A stretch of 64,000 bases of DNA, taken from the NCBI GenBank assembly GCA_004431415.1, contig QPMI01000603.1:210159-274158 (forward strand). The letters are read 5' to 3'. The stretch comes from Cyanophora paradoxa. Its lineage: Eukaryota > Glaucocystophyceae > Cyanophorales > Cyanophoraceae. Below, in pieces: positions 11,777 through 22,480 of the stretch (position 1 is the first letter of the stretch; every line of letters begins with the position of its first letter). The position numbers and the translations under genes were made by a program. A model generated the notes under the pieces. It searched no databases. It saw only the letters and a list, made by a program, of their open reading frames with translations, and was not told where the DNA came from.

Positions 11777-12344
11777 ATGGGTCGCGTGGCTCGTCGTGGG
11801 AGGGGCCCTAGCTGGGCCCCTCTGGTGGTCGCCGTTGTCTTCATCGTCGTCGTTTTCAGCCTCCTGGCGGCCTGCGCGGAGGCGGGGTCGAATAAGAAGG
11901 GCAAGTCATCCGCAACGGGCTCTCGCAAGACAGCCCGTCCGCGGCCGACCGCAACCGCCCAGCCACGAGCTCGCCGTTCCGGTTCCGCACGTGTGGCCGA
12001 GGCGGCGGATTCCGGCGGCGAGGACGACGCTTCGGCGCCTACTCCACCGACAAATGCCCGTCAATCAACCAGCAACAAGCGCAAGGCGCCAGCCGGACCG
12101 GCAGTCGAGAACCGCACCCGTGACGACGTTCCGGATCCAGAGCCGTTCTCTGAGGACGAGGAGGATGTCATTGCCGGCGTGCAGCGTCGCGAGCAGTTCG
12201 GCGGCGCAGCTACACACGAGGAAGCTCTGGCCGCACAGCAGTTCCCGAATCTCGAGTTGCCGGTTCCAGACCAGCCAGGCCCCAGTCGGCACACTCGGCA
12301 CCGCCGCGGCCCGGTTCCCGTCGTCCCGCTCAACAACGCTACGA
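11777..12344 (+). pseudogene. Zinc-knuckle protein gene, 5' part (interrupted by element 1)
   Basis: ATG 11,777 opens an ORF with a strongly hydrophobic N-terminal segment (LVVAVVFIVVVFSLLAACAE), which could be a signal anchor or signal peptide. Ser/Pro/Arg-rich sequence follows, with the acidic stretch FSEDEEDVIAGVQ. The frame is intact to codon ACG|A at 12,341-12,344, where retrotransposon element 1 begins. Continuing the same frame at 33,904 after the matching ACGA restores an uninterrupted ORF of about 383 codons ending at 34,487. The gene was therefore whole before insertion. Whether it is a host gene or the gag of another retroelement is open: the CCHC knuckle in the 3' part favours a gag-like origin, while the N-terminal hydrophobic segment is unusual for one. 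It lies directly after the RWP-RK gene. Confidence 0.65.
12147..12344 (+). repeat. 198-bp duplication of the interrupted gene, left copy
   Basis: Identical, apart from one C/T difference, to 33,706-33,903. The left copy runs into the end of element 1. The right copy is preceded by truncated element sequence and continues into the 3' half of the gene. It is far longer than any known target-site duplication for this transposon class. Confidence 0.9.
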
Positions 12345-12748
12345 TTTATGCGGGGCCTCTCGTGCTTTTTTCTCCGCCGAGCGCCCAGAGTATGTAATAT
12401 ATTGATTCACTTCAACTCGAGCATCTAGCTATCTCGAGCTGATCGTGAAGAGGGGAGCACGGTTCGCGGCGCGAACCGGAGAGGCAATCCCCGTGTGGTC
12501 ACGGTTTCCTTGCGCTCTCTAGCCGAGGATACTGGCTGATGCTTCCCCAGGGGTCCACATCGTGTGCGTTTTTTCTAGCGAGCTACTGCGAGTCTAGAAT
12601 TGCAGTACCCCGAGCCCGGCACCTCGAGGGTGCCGAGCGGGCCTCTTGGAGAGGTGGGGTACAGCGACCGCTGGTAAGTGCAGCGGTCTGAGACTTAGGC
12701 AGGAGTTCATTGGTGGGCCGGGGGGCGGAGCCCGCCGGGCCCAAACCA
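12345..12748 (-). repeat. Element 1 terminal repeat B2
   Basis: 404 bp, near-identical to B1 (13,346-13,750) and to the extra copy at 33,073-33,474. It contains several strong hairpins: GACCGCT/AGCGGTC, a CGGCACC..GGTGCCG stem, and TGGGCCGG..CCGGGCCCA at its right end. It forms the 3' terminus of the element and abuts the broken gene at ACGA|TTTATGC. Confidence 0.88.
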
Positions 12749-13015
12749 TGCCCAAGTTGCTGAGCCGTAGCCAAGAACTGGAACTTGGCGTACAGCTCAG
12801 CTCTTGCCAGGAATTCCCTTCCAGCCTTCGGATTCGATATACCGAAGTTGGCTTGTTTTTGACAGGCCGATTTTTTGAAAACCGCGGTTAAAGTTTCTTC
12901 GGCCGAACTCAGAAATCCGAAATTCGAATTCGAATTCGGGTCACCGCAATTTAATTCGGCTCCGAGCCAGGCCTTCGCCCAGGTCCTGAGGTCGGAGAGG
13001 TGCGGGAGGGTGGGT
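12749..13015. other. Spacer between A2 and B2 of element 1
   Basis: 267 bp that is less GC-rich than its neighbours, with a small AATTCGAATTCGAATTCG repeat near 12,925. It is not present elsewhere in the window. Element 2 has an equivalent but different 102-bp spacer in the same position. No gene was seen. Confidence 0.6.
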
Positions 13016-13345
13016 CGCGAGGCTATTCTCGCGATTTATTTAGAGGTGCGGCCGCACGGGCGCGGTCGCGTCCGTGCGGTCGCGCAAGCAACTGGCTCTA
13101 ACTGGCGGGGGCCGGCCTAATATTCCCGGCGAAGCCGGGGGGCTACCCTGTCCGGCCGCCGGGGGATAATTCGGCACGCGCCCCATGACGATTGTTGTCG
13201 TGAGATTGCGCAATTTACGCAATTAACGTGAGGGCCCCCGGGGCCGCGGGTTCGATCCCGCTTGGCCGCGAAACTGGCGACTCGGCTAATTTTGGCACTT
13301 CCGGCTCGCACAAATCTTCGTCTACGCCTTGCGCGCATACGACGT
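13016..13345 (-). repeat. Element 1 internal repeat A2
   Basis: 330 bp matching A1 (32,743-33,072). It holds a long hairpin at about 13,049-13,084 (GCGGCCGCACGG..CCGTGCGGTCGC) and the plus-strand sequence GCGGGTTCGATCCCGC at 13,246-13,261, which looks like a tRNA T-arm / Pol III B box. The B1-A2 junction GACG|TTTTATGC corresponds to the junction of the circular form. Confidence 0.88.
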
Positions 13346-13750
13346 TTTATGCGGGGCCTCTCGTGCTTTTTTCTCCGCCGAGCGCCCAGAGTATGTAATA
13401 TATTGATTCACTTCAACTCGAGCATCTAGCTATCTCGAGCTGATCGTGAAGAGGGGAGCACGGTTCGCGGCGCGAACCGGAGAGGCAATCCCCGTGTGGT
13501 CACGGTTTCCTTGCGCTCTCTAGCCGAGGATACTGGCTGATGCTTCCCCAGGGGTCCACATCGTGTGCGTTTTTTCTAGCGAGCTACTGCGAGTCTAGAA
13601 TTGCTGTACCCCGAGCCCGGCACCTCGAGGGTGCCGAGCGGGCCTCTTGGGAGAGGTGGGGTACAGCGACCGCTGGTAAGTGCAGCGGTCTGAGACTTAG
13701 GCAGGAGTTCATTGGTGGGCCGGGGGGCGGAGCCCGCCGGGCCCAAACCA
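13346..13750 (-). repeat. Element 1 internal repeat B1
   Basis: 405 bp, matching B2 with an A/T difference near 13,605 and a one-base indel near 13,650. A nested inverted repeat, GCTGTACCCC at about 13,603 with GGGGTACAGC at about 13,660, encloses a smaller CGGCACC/GGTGCCG hairpin. It lies directly 3' of the recombinase gene. Confidence 0.88.
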
Positions 13751-13862
13751 AGCAAGGGCCAGGTCTCAAGCAGCAGCAGCTAGGTGGAATTTAAAAGTTT
13801 TATTCTCGTGCACACGTGCGAACAGGGTTGCACGGCTGGGAAAGCTGGAACTGAAGTCCGGT

Positions 13863-14921
13863 TCAAGCGAAGGCGACGCCTTCGGCCTCCAGGGCGACGG
13901 TGTAATCGTCGACATAGCGCTGGGGGACCATCGATGTGAGAGCCCAGCGGCCGTGGCGGCGGAGCCAGGTGGCGGAGGCGCCGCCGCGGACTGCCGAGCG
14001 GGCCCCGCCGCGTCGGAGGCTGTGGCCGGAGTAATCTGCTGGGTCGAGGCCGATGTCACCGACGCAGAGTTTAATGATGGCGCGCCCGAGGGCGTCGTCG
14101 TAGCCGCGGGGGCGGCTCGGTGGGCCCCGGAGGAAGAAGGGGGCGGTCGGCGGGAGAGGGCCGTAGCGGCGGGCGGCTGCACAGGCGTAGGCCGCAGTGG
14201 CCCGGACGGGGCAGGCCGGGCCAGCCGCGGGAGCTGGGGAGACGAGAATGTGCTCGCCGTGCCCGGCTTGGTCGGTCTTCGAGCTGGCGATAGTCACCCG
14301 CAGCATGGTCCGGCCCCCTGAAGAGATGATCGGCGTGACGTTGCCGGTCCGGAGCGCCGCGACCTCGGAGATCCGGAGAAGGCCCGCGATCCCGAGCGCT
14401 AGGAGTGCGAGGCAGGCGGTGCGCTCGAACGGAGGGAGGCTGCGAAAAGTTGCCGTTGCGGTCCATGCCTGCAGTTGTGGCAGGACCAGGGGCCGCATCT
14501 GGCGCGGCGGGCGTCCCAGTGCCCGAGTCATGCCGCGGAGCGTCATCGTGTACTCCCAGGAGTGCTGCTGGGAGGGGTCGACGAGCCGCGCAGCTTTAAG
14601 CGTACGCCAGATGTGGGCGGCCATGTTTTTGATGGTCGTAGCAGCCAGCGGTTGTCCGGTGGCCGCTTGGCGGGCACGGGCCGCTGACGCCAGGAAGAGA
14701 AGAATGGAGTCTTCGTCACCGGGGTGCAGCGGCTCGGGGGCAGCCGCGAGGAAGGCCAAGTAGCGACGCCAGACGCGCGAGGCCGCTGCGCGGGTGCGCT
14801 CCGCCCACGCCGCCGTCTGCCAGCGCGCGAGTTCGGAGCGCGCCGCGCCCCAAGAGTCGCCAGGCCGCCGGGCCGTGTCTGCGCCACGGTGGGGCGTCAG
14901 ATCGAGGCTCCCCCAGTGCAT
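13863..14921 (-). CDS. Tyrosine recombinase of element 1 (DIRS/Ngaro YR)
   Basis: 352-aa ORF with no frameshift. It is a lambda-integrase-fold recombinase that would integrate the circular cDNA. The N-terminal SAM-like region (RVWRRYLAFLAAAPE, DEDSILLFLASAARAR, IKNMAAHIWRTLKAARLVDP) is followed by the catalytic domain. Catalytic residues in order are Arg in GLLRISEVAAL, the HxxR pair in SGHSLRRGGARSA, His in RHGRWALTSMVPQ and the nucleophile Tyr in QRYVDDY. It is 5' adjacent (58 bp) to the RT/RNase H ORF. The last 38 codons recur at 33,592-33,705. This is the best preserved ORF of the two retroelements. Confidence 0.9.
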   Translation of the reverse strand: MHWGSLDLTPHRGADTARRPGDSWGAARSELARWQTAAWAERTRAAASRVWRRYLAFLAAAPEPLHPGDEDSILLFLASAARARQAATGQPLAATTIKNMAAHIWRTLKAARLVDPSQQHSWEYTMTLRGMTRALGRPPRQMRPLVLPQLQAWTATATFRSLPPFERTACLALLALGIAGLLRISEVAALRTGNVTPIISSGGRTMLRVTIASSKTDQAGHGEHILVSPAPAAGPACPVRATAAYACAAARRYGPLPPTAPFFLRGPPSRPRGYDDALGRAIIKLCVGDIGLDPADYSGHSLRRGGARSAVRGGASATWLRRHGRWALTSMVPQRYVDDYTVALEAEGVAFA

Positions 14922-14944
14922 CAGGGGGCCCGACCCGCTCTAAT

Positions 14945-17900
14945 GGGTTTTTAGAGCGCGTTTACGCCCCCCCACCAAGTCAGTACGAAGGGCCAGGGGG
15001 AGCGGCCGAGGCCAAGGAGCGATTTGCCCTGCGTCGGTTTCGCGTAAAAGGCATGCGCCGGCCGCGGTCGCAGCGAAGCGGCCTGCACCGTCGGCTGGAA
15101 CCAGAGGTCGGACAGCGCGACCGCCCAAGTCGTGCTCGGCTGCCATGGTAGTAGGAGGGCCACGGGGCAGGCGGGCGGGTGGTCGCGGAGGCTCGCCAGA
15201 AGGCGAGCTCGGAGCCGCGAGTCGGCTGTGAGAATTGCGGGGCGCTGGGGCCGCGCCGCCGCCAGCCAGACGTCGGAGTCGTCTGCGACGTGCTCATGGG
15301 GCCAGCCCGCGCCGAGAGCCGCGTGCGCCGCAGCGAGCAGTCCTCGGTGGAGCTGCGGGCGCAGGGAACGCGAGGCCGTGTCAGCCCAGCGGTTGCGTAC
15401 GCCGGGAATGTGGCGTGCGCAAAGAATAATGCCGAGCTCTGCGCAGCGTCGCCAGAGCTCGACGCACAGGTCAAACAGGCGGGGGAGGCGCTGCCCTTGC
15501 CGACTGCGGCGACCGTAGTCGAGTTGTCGGAGCGCAGGAAGACTTTTGCGCCGAACGGGAGCAGGGGGAAGAGGTCGCGCGCCGCTGCGAGCACTGCTCG
15601 GAGTTCACGCTCGTTGCTCGAGACGGGGGGCTGCGCGCCGGCACGGAGCTCTGGGGGAAACGTGCCCCAGGTGGACCACGCATCTCCCTGCCGTTCGTCA
15701 AGGGGGGCGGCCCCTTCGCCACAGTCTAAGAAGGCGGCGAAACCGTAGCTGGAGGCGTCGGTGAACAGCCGAAAGAAACGGAGGGGCTCCCGAATCGGGT
15801 GGTGGGGGCGTGTTGGGAGCACACGCCGCATCCAGTTTAGCGCGTCCGCGACCGCTCCGTCGATCTGAACTGCCAACGGGTCGAACGGGTTCCGTCCTGT
15901 ACGCTCAGCCGCCGCCAGCGCCGCAAAAATGGGGCGGGTCATGAGGCGGGCGGCCGGGAAGGCCATGCGGAGCGCAATCAATTTTCCCGCAAGCCGCTGC
16001 AGGGCTCGGACAGAGGCCGTCGGGGACGCCAGCGCCTCGTCTAGGAGAGCCGTGATTTTTGCCACTTTTTTCGGCGTTACGGTGAAGACGCCGCGCCCAG
16101 GGCGGGTGTCGATCTCGAGTCCCAGGTATTCAGTGACCTGGGTCGGAGTGAAGTCCGACTTCGACGAAAACACTAGGCCGAGCTGCGGGCCAGCCAGCGA
16201 AGGTGCTGGGAGACCAGCTCGGCAATCTCGCGTGAGGGGCAGATGAAGAGCCCGTCATCAATGTAGGTGCAGAGGCGAACCCCGAGGGCTGCCCAGTATT
16301 TCGCAAAGGCTCGCATCAGCTTGGTGAAGACGCGACAAGCGACGTTCACGCCAAAGCAGAGGGCTTGATAGACGTACAGGCGGCCCCGCCAGCGAAAAGT
16401 CAGCAGCCGCTGAGTAGCCGGGTGCAAGGCAATGTGATAGTAGCCTTTTCGCAGGTCGTATTTGACCATCCAACAGCCCGGCGTGAGCAGAGGTGCCACG
16501 TGGTCGAGCGACTGATACTGAAATGATTTGCACTGAATAAAATCATTTACAGGCGTCGCGTCTAGGCACAAGCGGAATTTATCAGGGCCGCTCTTGTCTA
16601 CGACATGGAGCGCGCAGACATGGCGAGTGAGGAGCACGTCCTCGGCCGTCGCCAGCCTTGCCACGCCGAGGCTCAGCATCACGGCAACCTCGCGGTCGAC
16701 GAAGGTCGTGTGCTCAGGCGTCTTGAAGCATGAGGGGCGCGGCTGCTCGGCGGCTGTCGCTGGAAGGTCCTTAAGTGAGGGGACCGGCTGTCCGGGCGCT
16801 TTTTGCAGAGGAAGGCGCAGGCCTTCTCGAATCACTAGGCCAACCCAGGAGGGCAGCTCCGTGTTCGCGGCGCGGAAGAGGGCCCGCCATGCAGGTGCAA
16901 ACTTTGCGAGCTGGCCCGCACGGAAGCCTGCCTCGTGGCTGGCGAAGTCGTACGGGCCGGGGTCACCGTGCTTGCGGACTAGCTCTCGGAGCAGTGCAAA
17001 CTCGTTGTGAGAGGGAGGTGTCAAAGGGGCCCGGGGCAGTGCATCGGCCGGGAGGGGAGACCAAATCATTGATTTATTGAGGTCCCATCCTGCCTCCTGA
17101 TCAAAATCAGGGCTAGCTGCCGGGCTGTCTGCCTCTGACTGCGAGCTACCGACGACTGCAAAATTACGCCTGGGGGCGCCAGGTCTAGATCTGGGGGGCG
17201 GGGCCTCGGCCGCGCGTTTGCGGGCCTGTCGTACAGCTGCGCTCGAGCCGCTAACCGCTGCGGGCCGGCTGACCGGCGGCGCTGCCGGCGGCGCCGCCTG
17301 CGCCGCCGTGGCCGCCGCCTCCGCTGCCGTGCTGGGCGTGGCCTCCGCCTCCGCCGCCGTTGCGGCTGCCGCCGCCGCCGCCGCCCCCGCCACCGCCACC
17401 GCCGCCCCGCGCCTTGCGCAGCCGGCCGCCACCGCCGCCACCGCCACCCGAGCGGTGCTGGGCGGGATCGTAGTAGTAGCCGGGAGGCGCGGGGGGGAAC
17501 GGGAACATGGGCATGAAGCCGGTCCCCTGCGGGGTGAGGGTGGCCATGGGCCCGCCGGACTTGGCCTCTGCGCGCTGGCGCTATCAGCGCTAGCCGGCAC
17601 CAGCGCGCGCACTGTCGGCGGGGCTGGGGCTGAGGGCACGGACCAGCAAAGGTCGAGCGGACCAGGTCCGCCGGAGAGGAGGCCGTCGCCGTCGAGAGGT
17701 TCTTGCGGGCGAACTTGAGAGCTGCCTCCGCGCCCTCGAGCTGTTGCCAGGTCGGCTGGCCGGCGAGCCCGAAGCCCTCCTCCTCCTTCAGGAGGTTCGT
17801 CGCCTGCAACCGGGCAGTCCGTAAGTTCGAGGTCGGGACCGTTTTTGCGGGGCGGGGCGGGAGGGGTGGGCACCGTGCCCTTGCCAAGGAGCAGCTCGCC

Positions 17901-18602
17901 GCTGGCCGCGAGGCGCACAGGGTCGAAGCCGCCGGCGGAGGAGGGAGCGCAGAGGGCGTGGATGGCGACGGCGCTGCGGGTGGCCTTCTCGAGGCTGGCG
18001 CAGGCGCGCTCCAGCTTCACGAAGTGCTGGGCGAGGAAGGCCACCAGTTCCGGGTCGCCTGCGGCGCGTGCGTGGTCGAGGACGGCGCTCTGGACCTGGA
18101 CGGCGGCGAGCAGGCCCGCGAAATCGCGGCTCGCGAAGGCCTGCTCGAGGTGGAGCAGGACGGCGCGGAGGGCCGAGTCAGCGAGCTCGGCGCCGACCGC
18201 CGCGCCGCCCTTCGCAGCGGCTGCCGCCACGGCGTTCGGGGCGAGCTCCTCGCCGACGCGGCCGTCCGACAGCGTCTGAGCTGCCTTCTGGATGCGCTTG
18301 GCCAGCCAGACGACCGCCTCGCGCATCTGCGCGCTGTTGACGTCGTTGATTGGCAGCCCATGCTGCGAGCGGACTGTCTCCTCCACGGGCGGGAGGATGA
18401 TCGCGGCCTTGGCTGCCGCCGGGGGCAGCGGTGCACGGCTCGCTGCCGAGGAGGAGAAGGGCGGCTGGGGCGCCGCCGCGAAAGTCGCCGGGTAGGGCGG
18501 CTGGCCGTTGGGCGGGTTCGAGTAGTAGAGGGGCGCGTGGGGGTCGACCTCCTCCAGGAAGTCGTCGGCGTCCTCGAGCTCAAGGTCGCCGGCATGGCCC
18601 AT
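14945..18602 (-). CDS. Reverse transcriptase - RNase H of element 1 (frameshifted)
   Basis: Pol ORF. From ATG 18,602 comes an acidic start (LELEDADDFLEEVDPHAPLY) and an Ala/Gly-rich linker. The RT domain follows with VDKSGPDKFRLCLDATPVND, VKYDLRKGYYHIALHP, YQALCFGVNVACRVFTKLM and the catalytic box LCTYIDDGLFICPS at about 16,255. A one-base shift near 16,180 moves the frame into KSDFTPTQVTEYLGLEID and the RNase H domain: FRLFTDASSYGFAAFLD (Asp), SSNERELRAVLAAARDL (Glu), VFLRSDNSTTVAAVG (Asp). A second shift near 15,465 precedes the last motif, HIPGVRNRWAD. All RT and RNase H catalytic acids are present. A frameshift near 17,700 disturbs the linker. The ORF ends just upstream of the recombinase. 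Confidence 0.86.
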
Positions 18603-20790
18603 CGCGCTCCAGGGCGCCGCATTCCAGGTCTCGCCCGACGGAACTGGCGGTGCATCAATTTCGTGGCCGCGGGGAAGGCGGGGCGGGCGCCCGGGCGGGG
18701 AGGCGCACCGCTGCCAGCGTTCCCGTTGCGCGCCCCGCCCGGCGCCGCGAAGAAGCTGCCGGGCCGCGAGGCTGCCGGTGCCTGGGCCGGCGCCGCCGCG
18801 TTCTGCTCTCGCGGGCGTGAGGAAGTGGCGCTCGGATTCCCAGAACGCTGGCGTACCGGTGCGATGGGGCGCTTGCCATTGGGGGCCCAGCCGGCGTACC
18901 CCTTGTCGAACGCAGAGAAGGGGGTTGGCGCCGGCCGGGGGCGCTTGGGGGCGACCTCCACGTCCTCCTCCTCGTCGTCCGAGTCAGTGGGCGGCGGCGG
19001 GGGCGGCCGCTTCTTGGGGACCGCTGGAGCCGCCGGCGCCTTCGCGGCGCCGGTCTTCTTGGGCGCCTTGGAGGCCTTCGAGGGGGGAGCTGCGGGCTTC
19101 GACGTCGCCCCGGCCGGGGTCGACACAGGCTTCTTGGCGCCCTGGGCCGGCCGGGGGTCGCGCTCGGCCGCGGCGCTCGAGGTCGCCGGCTCGCGATCGC
19201 TTTCGCGGGTCGCCGAGGTGCGTGGCGCCTCCTCCAGCGTGCCAGCGAGGCGCGGGCGGAGGTATTCGCCCACTTCGATCAGCTGCCGCTGAGAGAAGAC
19301 CTTCGGGGAGAGAGCGGCGAGGACGTCGTCGAGCGTCTGCGATCGCGGGCGTCGTGAGGCCACGAACGCAACTGGCGCCGCTGCCAGGGGAGAGGGGCCG
19401 CGAGCGTACCGCGAGGTTGGGGAGGGTGCGAAGCTTGAACTGCTTGAGGGCAGTTGGCGCGAAGACGGCGCCCCAAGCGGCCTCCGGGCAGCGGCTGAGG
19501 GTCTTGAAAGCCGCCCCTGATCCTCCCGCGAAAATCGCCTCGACCTGGTCGAGGCTGAGCGAGGAGGAGGGCGGGCCCGGGCTGCGCGGCCGGCAGGTGC
19601 ACACCGTTTCGGCGACGAAGGGCAGGGCGGTGACGACGAGCGGGCACTGCTCGTCGCAGATCCGCTTGATGATCGTCGGGATGGTAGGGCGCTTGGCCTC
19701 GCCGGGGATTCCGTTCGCCAGGAGCGCCAGGAGCGCCGCGTACAGGCCAGCGACCTCGCCGACGTGGAGCTTGTACTCCTGCAGGGCGGCGGGGAAGGCC
19801 GCCGCCTGCTCCGGCATGTTGCCCAAGGGGCCCTCGAGGCCGCTGCGAGCACCGCCGACATGATCAGCGCCGTCCGCGGGCGGGAAAGAGAGGAAGTGAT
19901 CATGGGGCGTACCGGTAGGGGGCCAGGACCGGCGGGGCGACGCGGTCCTCCTCTGACTCGCCGCCCTCCGGAATGTAGTGGAGCGGGAGCCCCAGAGGGA
20001 CGCCGAAGTAGCCGCGCTGGTGGTCGTCGGCCGGCTGGGCCTGCGACACCGTGCCCTGCAGACTGGGTCAGAGACGCCGTGGGCGCGATGTTTGCAGCCT
20101 TGCAGGTCAGGCGCACGAAGGAGACCGTGTCGTGCTCAGTCACGTACATATCGGCCGGGCCGAACGCCGTGAGGCACAGCTGCTTGTCCGGCAACAGCCG
20201 AGCGGCCGTGAACAGGATGCCAAACTTGAGGAAGTACTTCTCGAAGAAGCCTTCGAGGTCGGCGCGCGAGGACAGCAGCTTGCGAGCCTCCGCTGCGCGC
20301 GAAGGCGTGAGCGAGGCGAGCGGTCGCGTAGTGAGCGCTCTAGCCCCTCCCGCAAGGTTAGCGGGGTGTCCGAGCCGGAGGCTCGCGATCGCGCTCCTCA
20401 GCGCTGATTGACGCGAGGTGTCGGCGCGATCTGCGCGCGGCAGGCGAGTGTGAGAACTCGAGGCGACGCGGACAGCTGGCGTGCGGTGGGACTTAGCCTC
20501 ACCCACGCCACGCCCGTCGTGCGCCCAGGGGGACGAGGATCCTGATCCGCGCCCCTGCGCCGTCGCGCGGCCGGGACTTCGACGATCAGGCTCGACTCGG
20601 AGGCGAGGCCGCCCGCCTCGAACCCGGTTAGTGCGGCAGCGTGCGCGCAGGGCGAGGGCGTGCTCCCTGGCTTGGCCGGAAGCAGGCCATCGTGAAGTGC
20701 GCGCACTTTTTGCGGAGACTCGAAATCTGCGCGAAACCGGTGACCATCGCGCAAAAAGAGACTTGCGCGGGCCGCTGTTGCCATGGGAAG
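18603..20790 (-). CDS. ORF1 (gag-like) of element 1, distal part, frameshifted
   Basis: Continuation of ORF1 on the left side of nested element 2. Readable segments include SLFLRDGHRFRADFESPQKV near 20,740, a helical stretch ADLEGFFEKYFLKFGILFTA near 20,240, GYFGVPLGLPLHYIPEGG near 20,000, LYAALLALLANGIPGEAKRP near 19,740 and an acidic-basic segment DSDDEEEDVEVAPKRPRP near 18,960. Several frame changes join these pieces. The position upstream of RT and the charge pattern suit a gag protein, but there is no zinc knuckle or other named domain. The GYFGVPLGLPLHY segment has a counterpart in element 2 (PVGLPRGFPIYYDDIP). Confidence 0.6.
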
Positions 20791-21105
20791 TCGGGGTTTG
20801 CGCAATTAAGCGTAAACCGAGTTTTGCGCCGACGGAATGAATAGAAGAGAAGCCAGAGCGCCAACTGCCTACCTTAGCTAGAAGGACCGAGCGACCGGAC
20901 CGGCCTAAGCGACGGGTCCGGGCCTCGAGCACGGTATAGCAGAATTCGAGTTCTGCACCGACTCCGGGGAGAACTCAGAATTTGATTCGGTCGCGCCCTG
21001 AGGCGAACGAAGGCCGGGGTACGGCCATTCCTTCGGCTGCCCTTCGGCATAACTTCGTCCTTGGTTGCCAGCTTGACCAGGCACCCAGCGGCGAAGCGAA
21101 ATCGC
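20791..21105 (+). repeat. Element 2 terminal repeat A1
   Basis: 315 bp, matching A2 at 31,390-31,704. It starts TCGGGGTTTGCGCAATTAAG, where GTTTGCGC..GCGTAAAC is a partial palindrome, and ends GCGAAGCGAAATCGC. ORF1 begins 31 bp after it, the same geometry as in element 1. Confidence 0.9.
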
Positions 21106-21135
21106 CACAGCCAGTTCATACCACCTGCGTTCAGC

Positions 21136-21513
21136 ATGACGCAGCCGAACGCACCCGAATCGGCGATTCCGCCGACCGGCCACGCCAGCCTGCAGTGGAG
21201 CAAGCTAGCTCAGCGCTTCTTCTCCAAATCCCCTGCGGCGGGCGCGATCCAGCGAACCTTGCTCGATCCGTGGCCTGACGGCGTTCAGTCTTCCTGGATG
21301 ATGCCCTGGCAGTCCGACGGATCCTCTCAGTCGCTCTTGGACTCTTACAACTGGGGCTTCCTAAAGCCCGGTACGCTCGTTCTCGGCCCGGCCGCCCGTC
21401 GGTTAGAAGATCTTCGACCGGCTATCTCGGGGCCGTGCCGCAACCGCGGCCATGCACTTAGAACCCTAGCCCGAGCACTATCTCAGAAGAGTCTCGCTCG
21501 TTTAAGTGTCTGA
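21136..21513 (+). CDS. ORF1 N-terminal segment of element 2
   Basis: 125-aa ORF starting with MTQPNAPESAIPPTGHASLQ just after repeat A1, with SKLAQRFFSKSPAAGAIQR and SLLDSYNWGFLKPGTLVLG. No recognised domain. Its position matches ATG 32,720 of element 1, which also opens immediately after A1, so it is probably the start of ORF1. A stop at 21,511 separates it from the rest. The following 1 kb is repetitive and open in several frames because of GC bias, so the link to downstream coding is unproven. Confidence 0.45.
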   Translation: MTQPNAPESAIPPTGHASLQWSKLAQRFFSKSPAAGAIQRTLLDPWPDGVQSSWMMPWQSDGSSQSLLDSYNWGFLKPGTLVLGPAARRLEDLRPAISGPCRNRGHALRTLARALSQKSLARLSV

Positions 21514-21790
21514 GCCCGACAGCCCTTCCTTTTCTTTGTTTTCCCCTTCTCGATTCCGTCGCGACGCACACTTACGCATCTCGCGCATGGCCTCGCGACG
21601 GCTGGGTCGACGCGGCGATGACGGGCGCGACGAACTCCGCCTCGAAGCCGCCCCGACCACACCCGCGCCGCCATGCCCTGCCTGACATGCCGGCGGCGCG
21701 GCGCAGATGACGGCGGCCACCGAGCGAGAGAGCCAAAAACGGTGGCGCTCCAGGACCTCGGCGGCCGCCATCATCATACCTTGCGCGGTG

Positions 21791-22480
21791 TCCCGGCAGA
21801 GCCCGGCGCGCACACCGGCAGGAAGGCGGAGCGGCTCGCGGCCGGCGCGCCGGCGAGCCCCGCAGAGCGTCGAGGCACGACTGCGTGCTCCGCTTTCTTC
21901 CCCTGTGCGATGTCCCGGCGGAGCCCGGCGCGTACATCGACAGGAAGGCGGCGAGACCCACCGGCGCGCCGGGGTCTCCCGCGGGACGTCGAGGCACGGG
22001 TCGCGTGCTCCGTCCCACCTCGCGCAGTGCCCCGGCGGAGACCGGCGCGTGCACTGGCGAGAAGGCGGAGAGGCTCGCGGCCGGCGCGCCGGCGAACCCC
22101 GCAGAGCGTCCAGGCACGCCCGCGTGCTCCGCTCCCCTCCTTTTTTCCCTGTGTGATGTCCCGGCGGAGCCCGGCGCGTACATCGACAGGAAGGCGGCGA
22201 GACCCACCGGCGCGCCGGCGGGCCCCGCGGGACGTAGATGCACGGGCCGCGTGCTCCGTCCCACCTCGCGCAGTGCCCCGGCAGAGCCCGGCGCGCGCAC
22301 TGGCGAGAAGGCGGAGAAGCTCGCGCCCGGCACGCCGGCGAGCCCCGCGGGACGTTGAGTCACAGTTACGTGCTCCGTCCTCTCCCGCGCGGTGCCCCGG
22401 CGGAGCCCGGCGCGCGCACCGGCGAGGCAGCGGCGTTCCCCGTCGGCTCCGACGGCAGACCCCGCGAGAGTCGACGCGCG
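21791..22480 (+). repeat. Tandem repeat, about six units of 115-128 bp with alternating A/B types
   Basis: Units begin around CCCGGCGGAGCCCGGCGCG at about 21,790, 21,910, 22,030, 22,157, 22,274 and 22,393. Two unit types alternate. One carries GAAGGCGGAGAGGCTCGCGG and ends in a C/T-rich tail. The other carries GACAGGAAGGCGGCGAGACC and ends in CCACCTCGCGCAGTG. The result is a higher-order period of about 240 bp. It lies inside the ORF1 region of element 2 and is open in more than one frame. Confidence 0.75.

Noticed and set aside
12345-12748. Hammerhead ribozyme (CTGATG near 12,536)
   Set aside because: The conserved GAAA and the stem arrangement are missing.
13246-13261. tRNA gene
   Set aside because: Only a T-arm-like hairpin is present. 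No A box, anticodon arm or acceptor pairing could be matched.
15000-18600. Reading the RT/RNase H as an endogenous retrovirus or LTR element
   Set aside because: There are no LTRs, no aspartic protease and no DDE integrase. A tyrosine recombinase and split A/B repeats fit the DIRS/Ngaro order.
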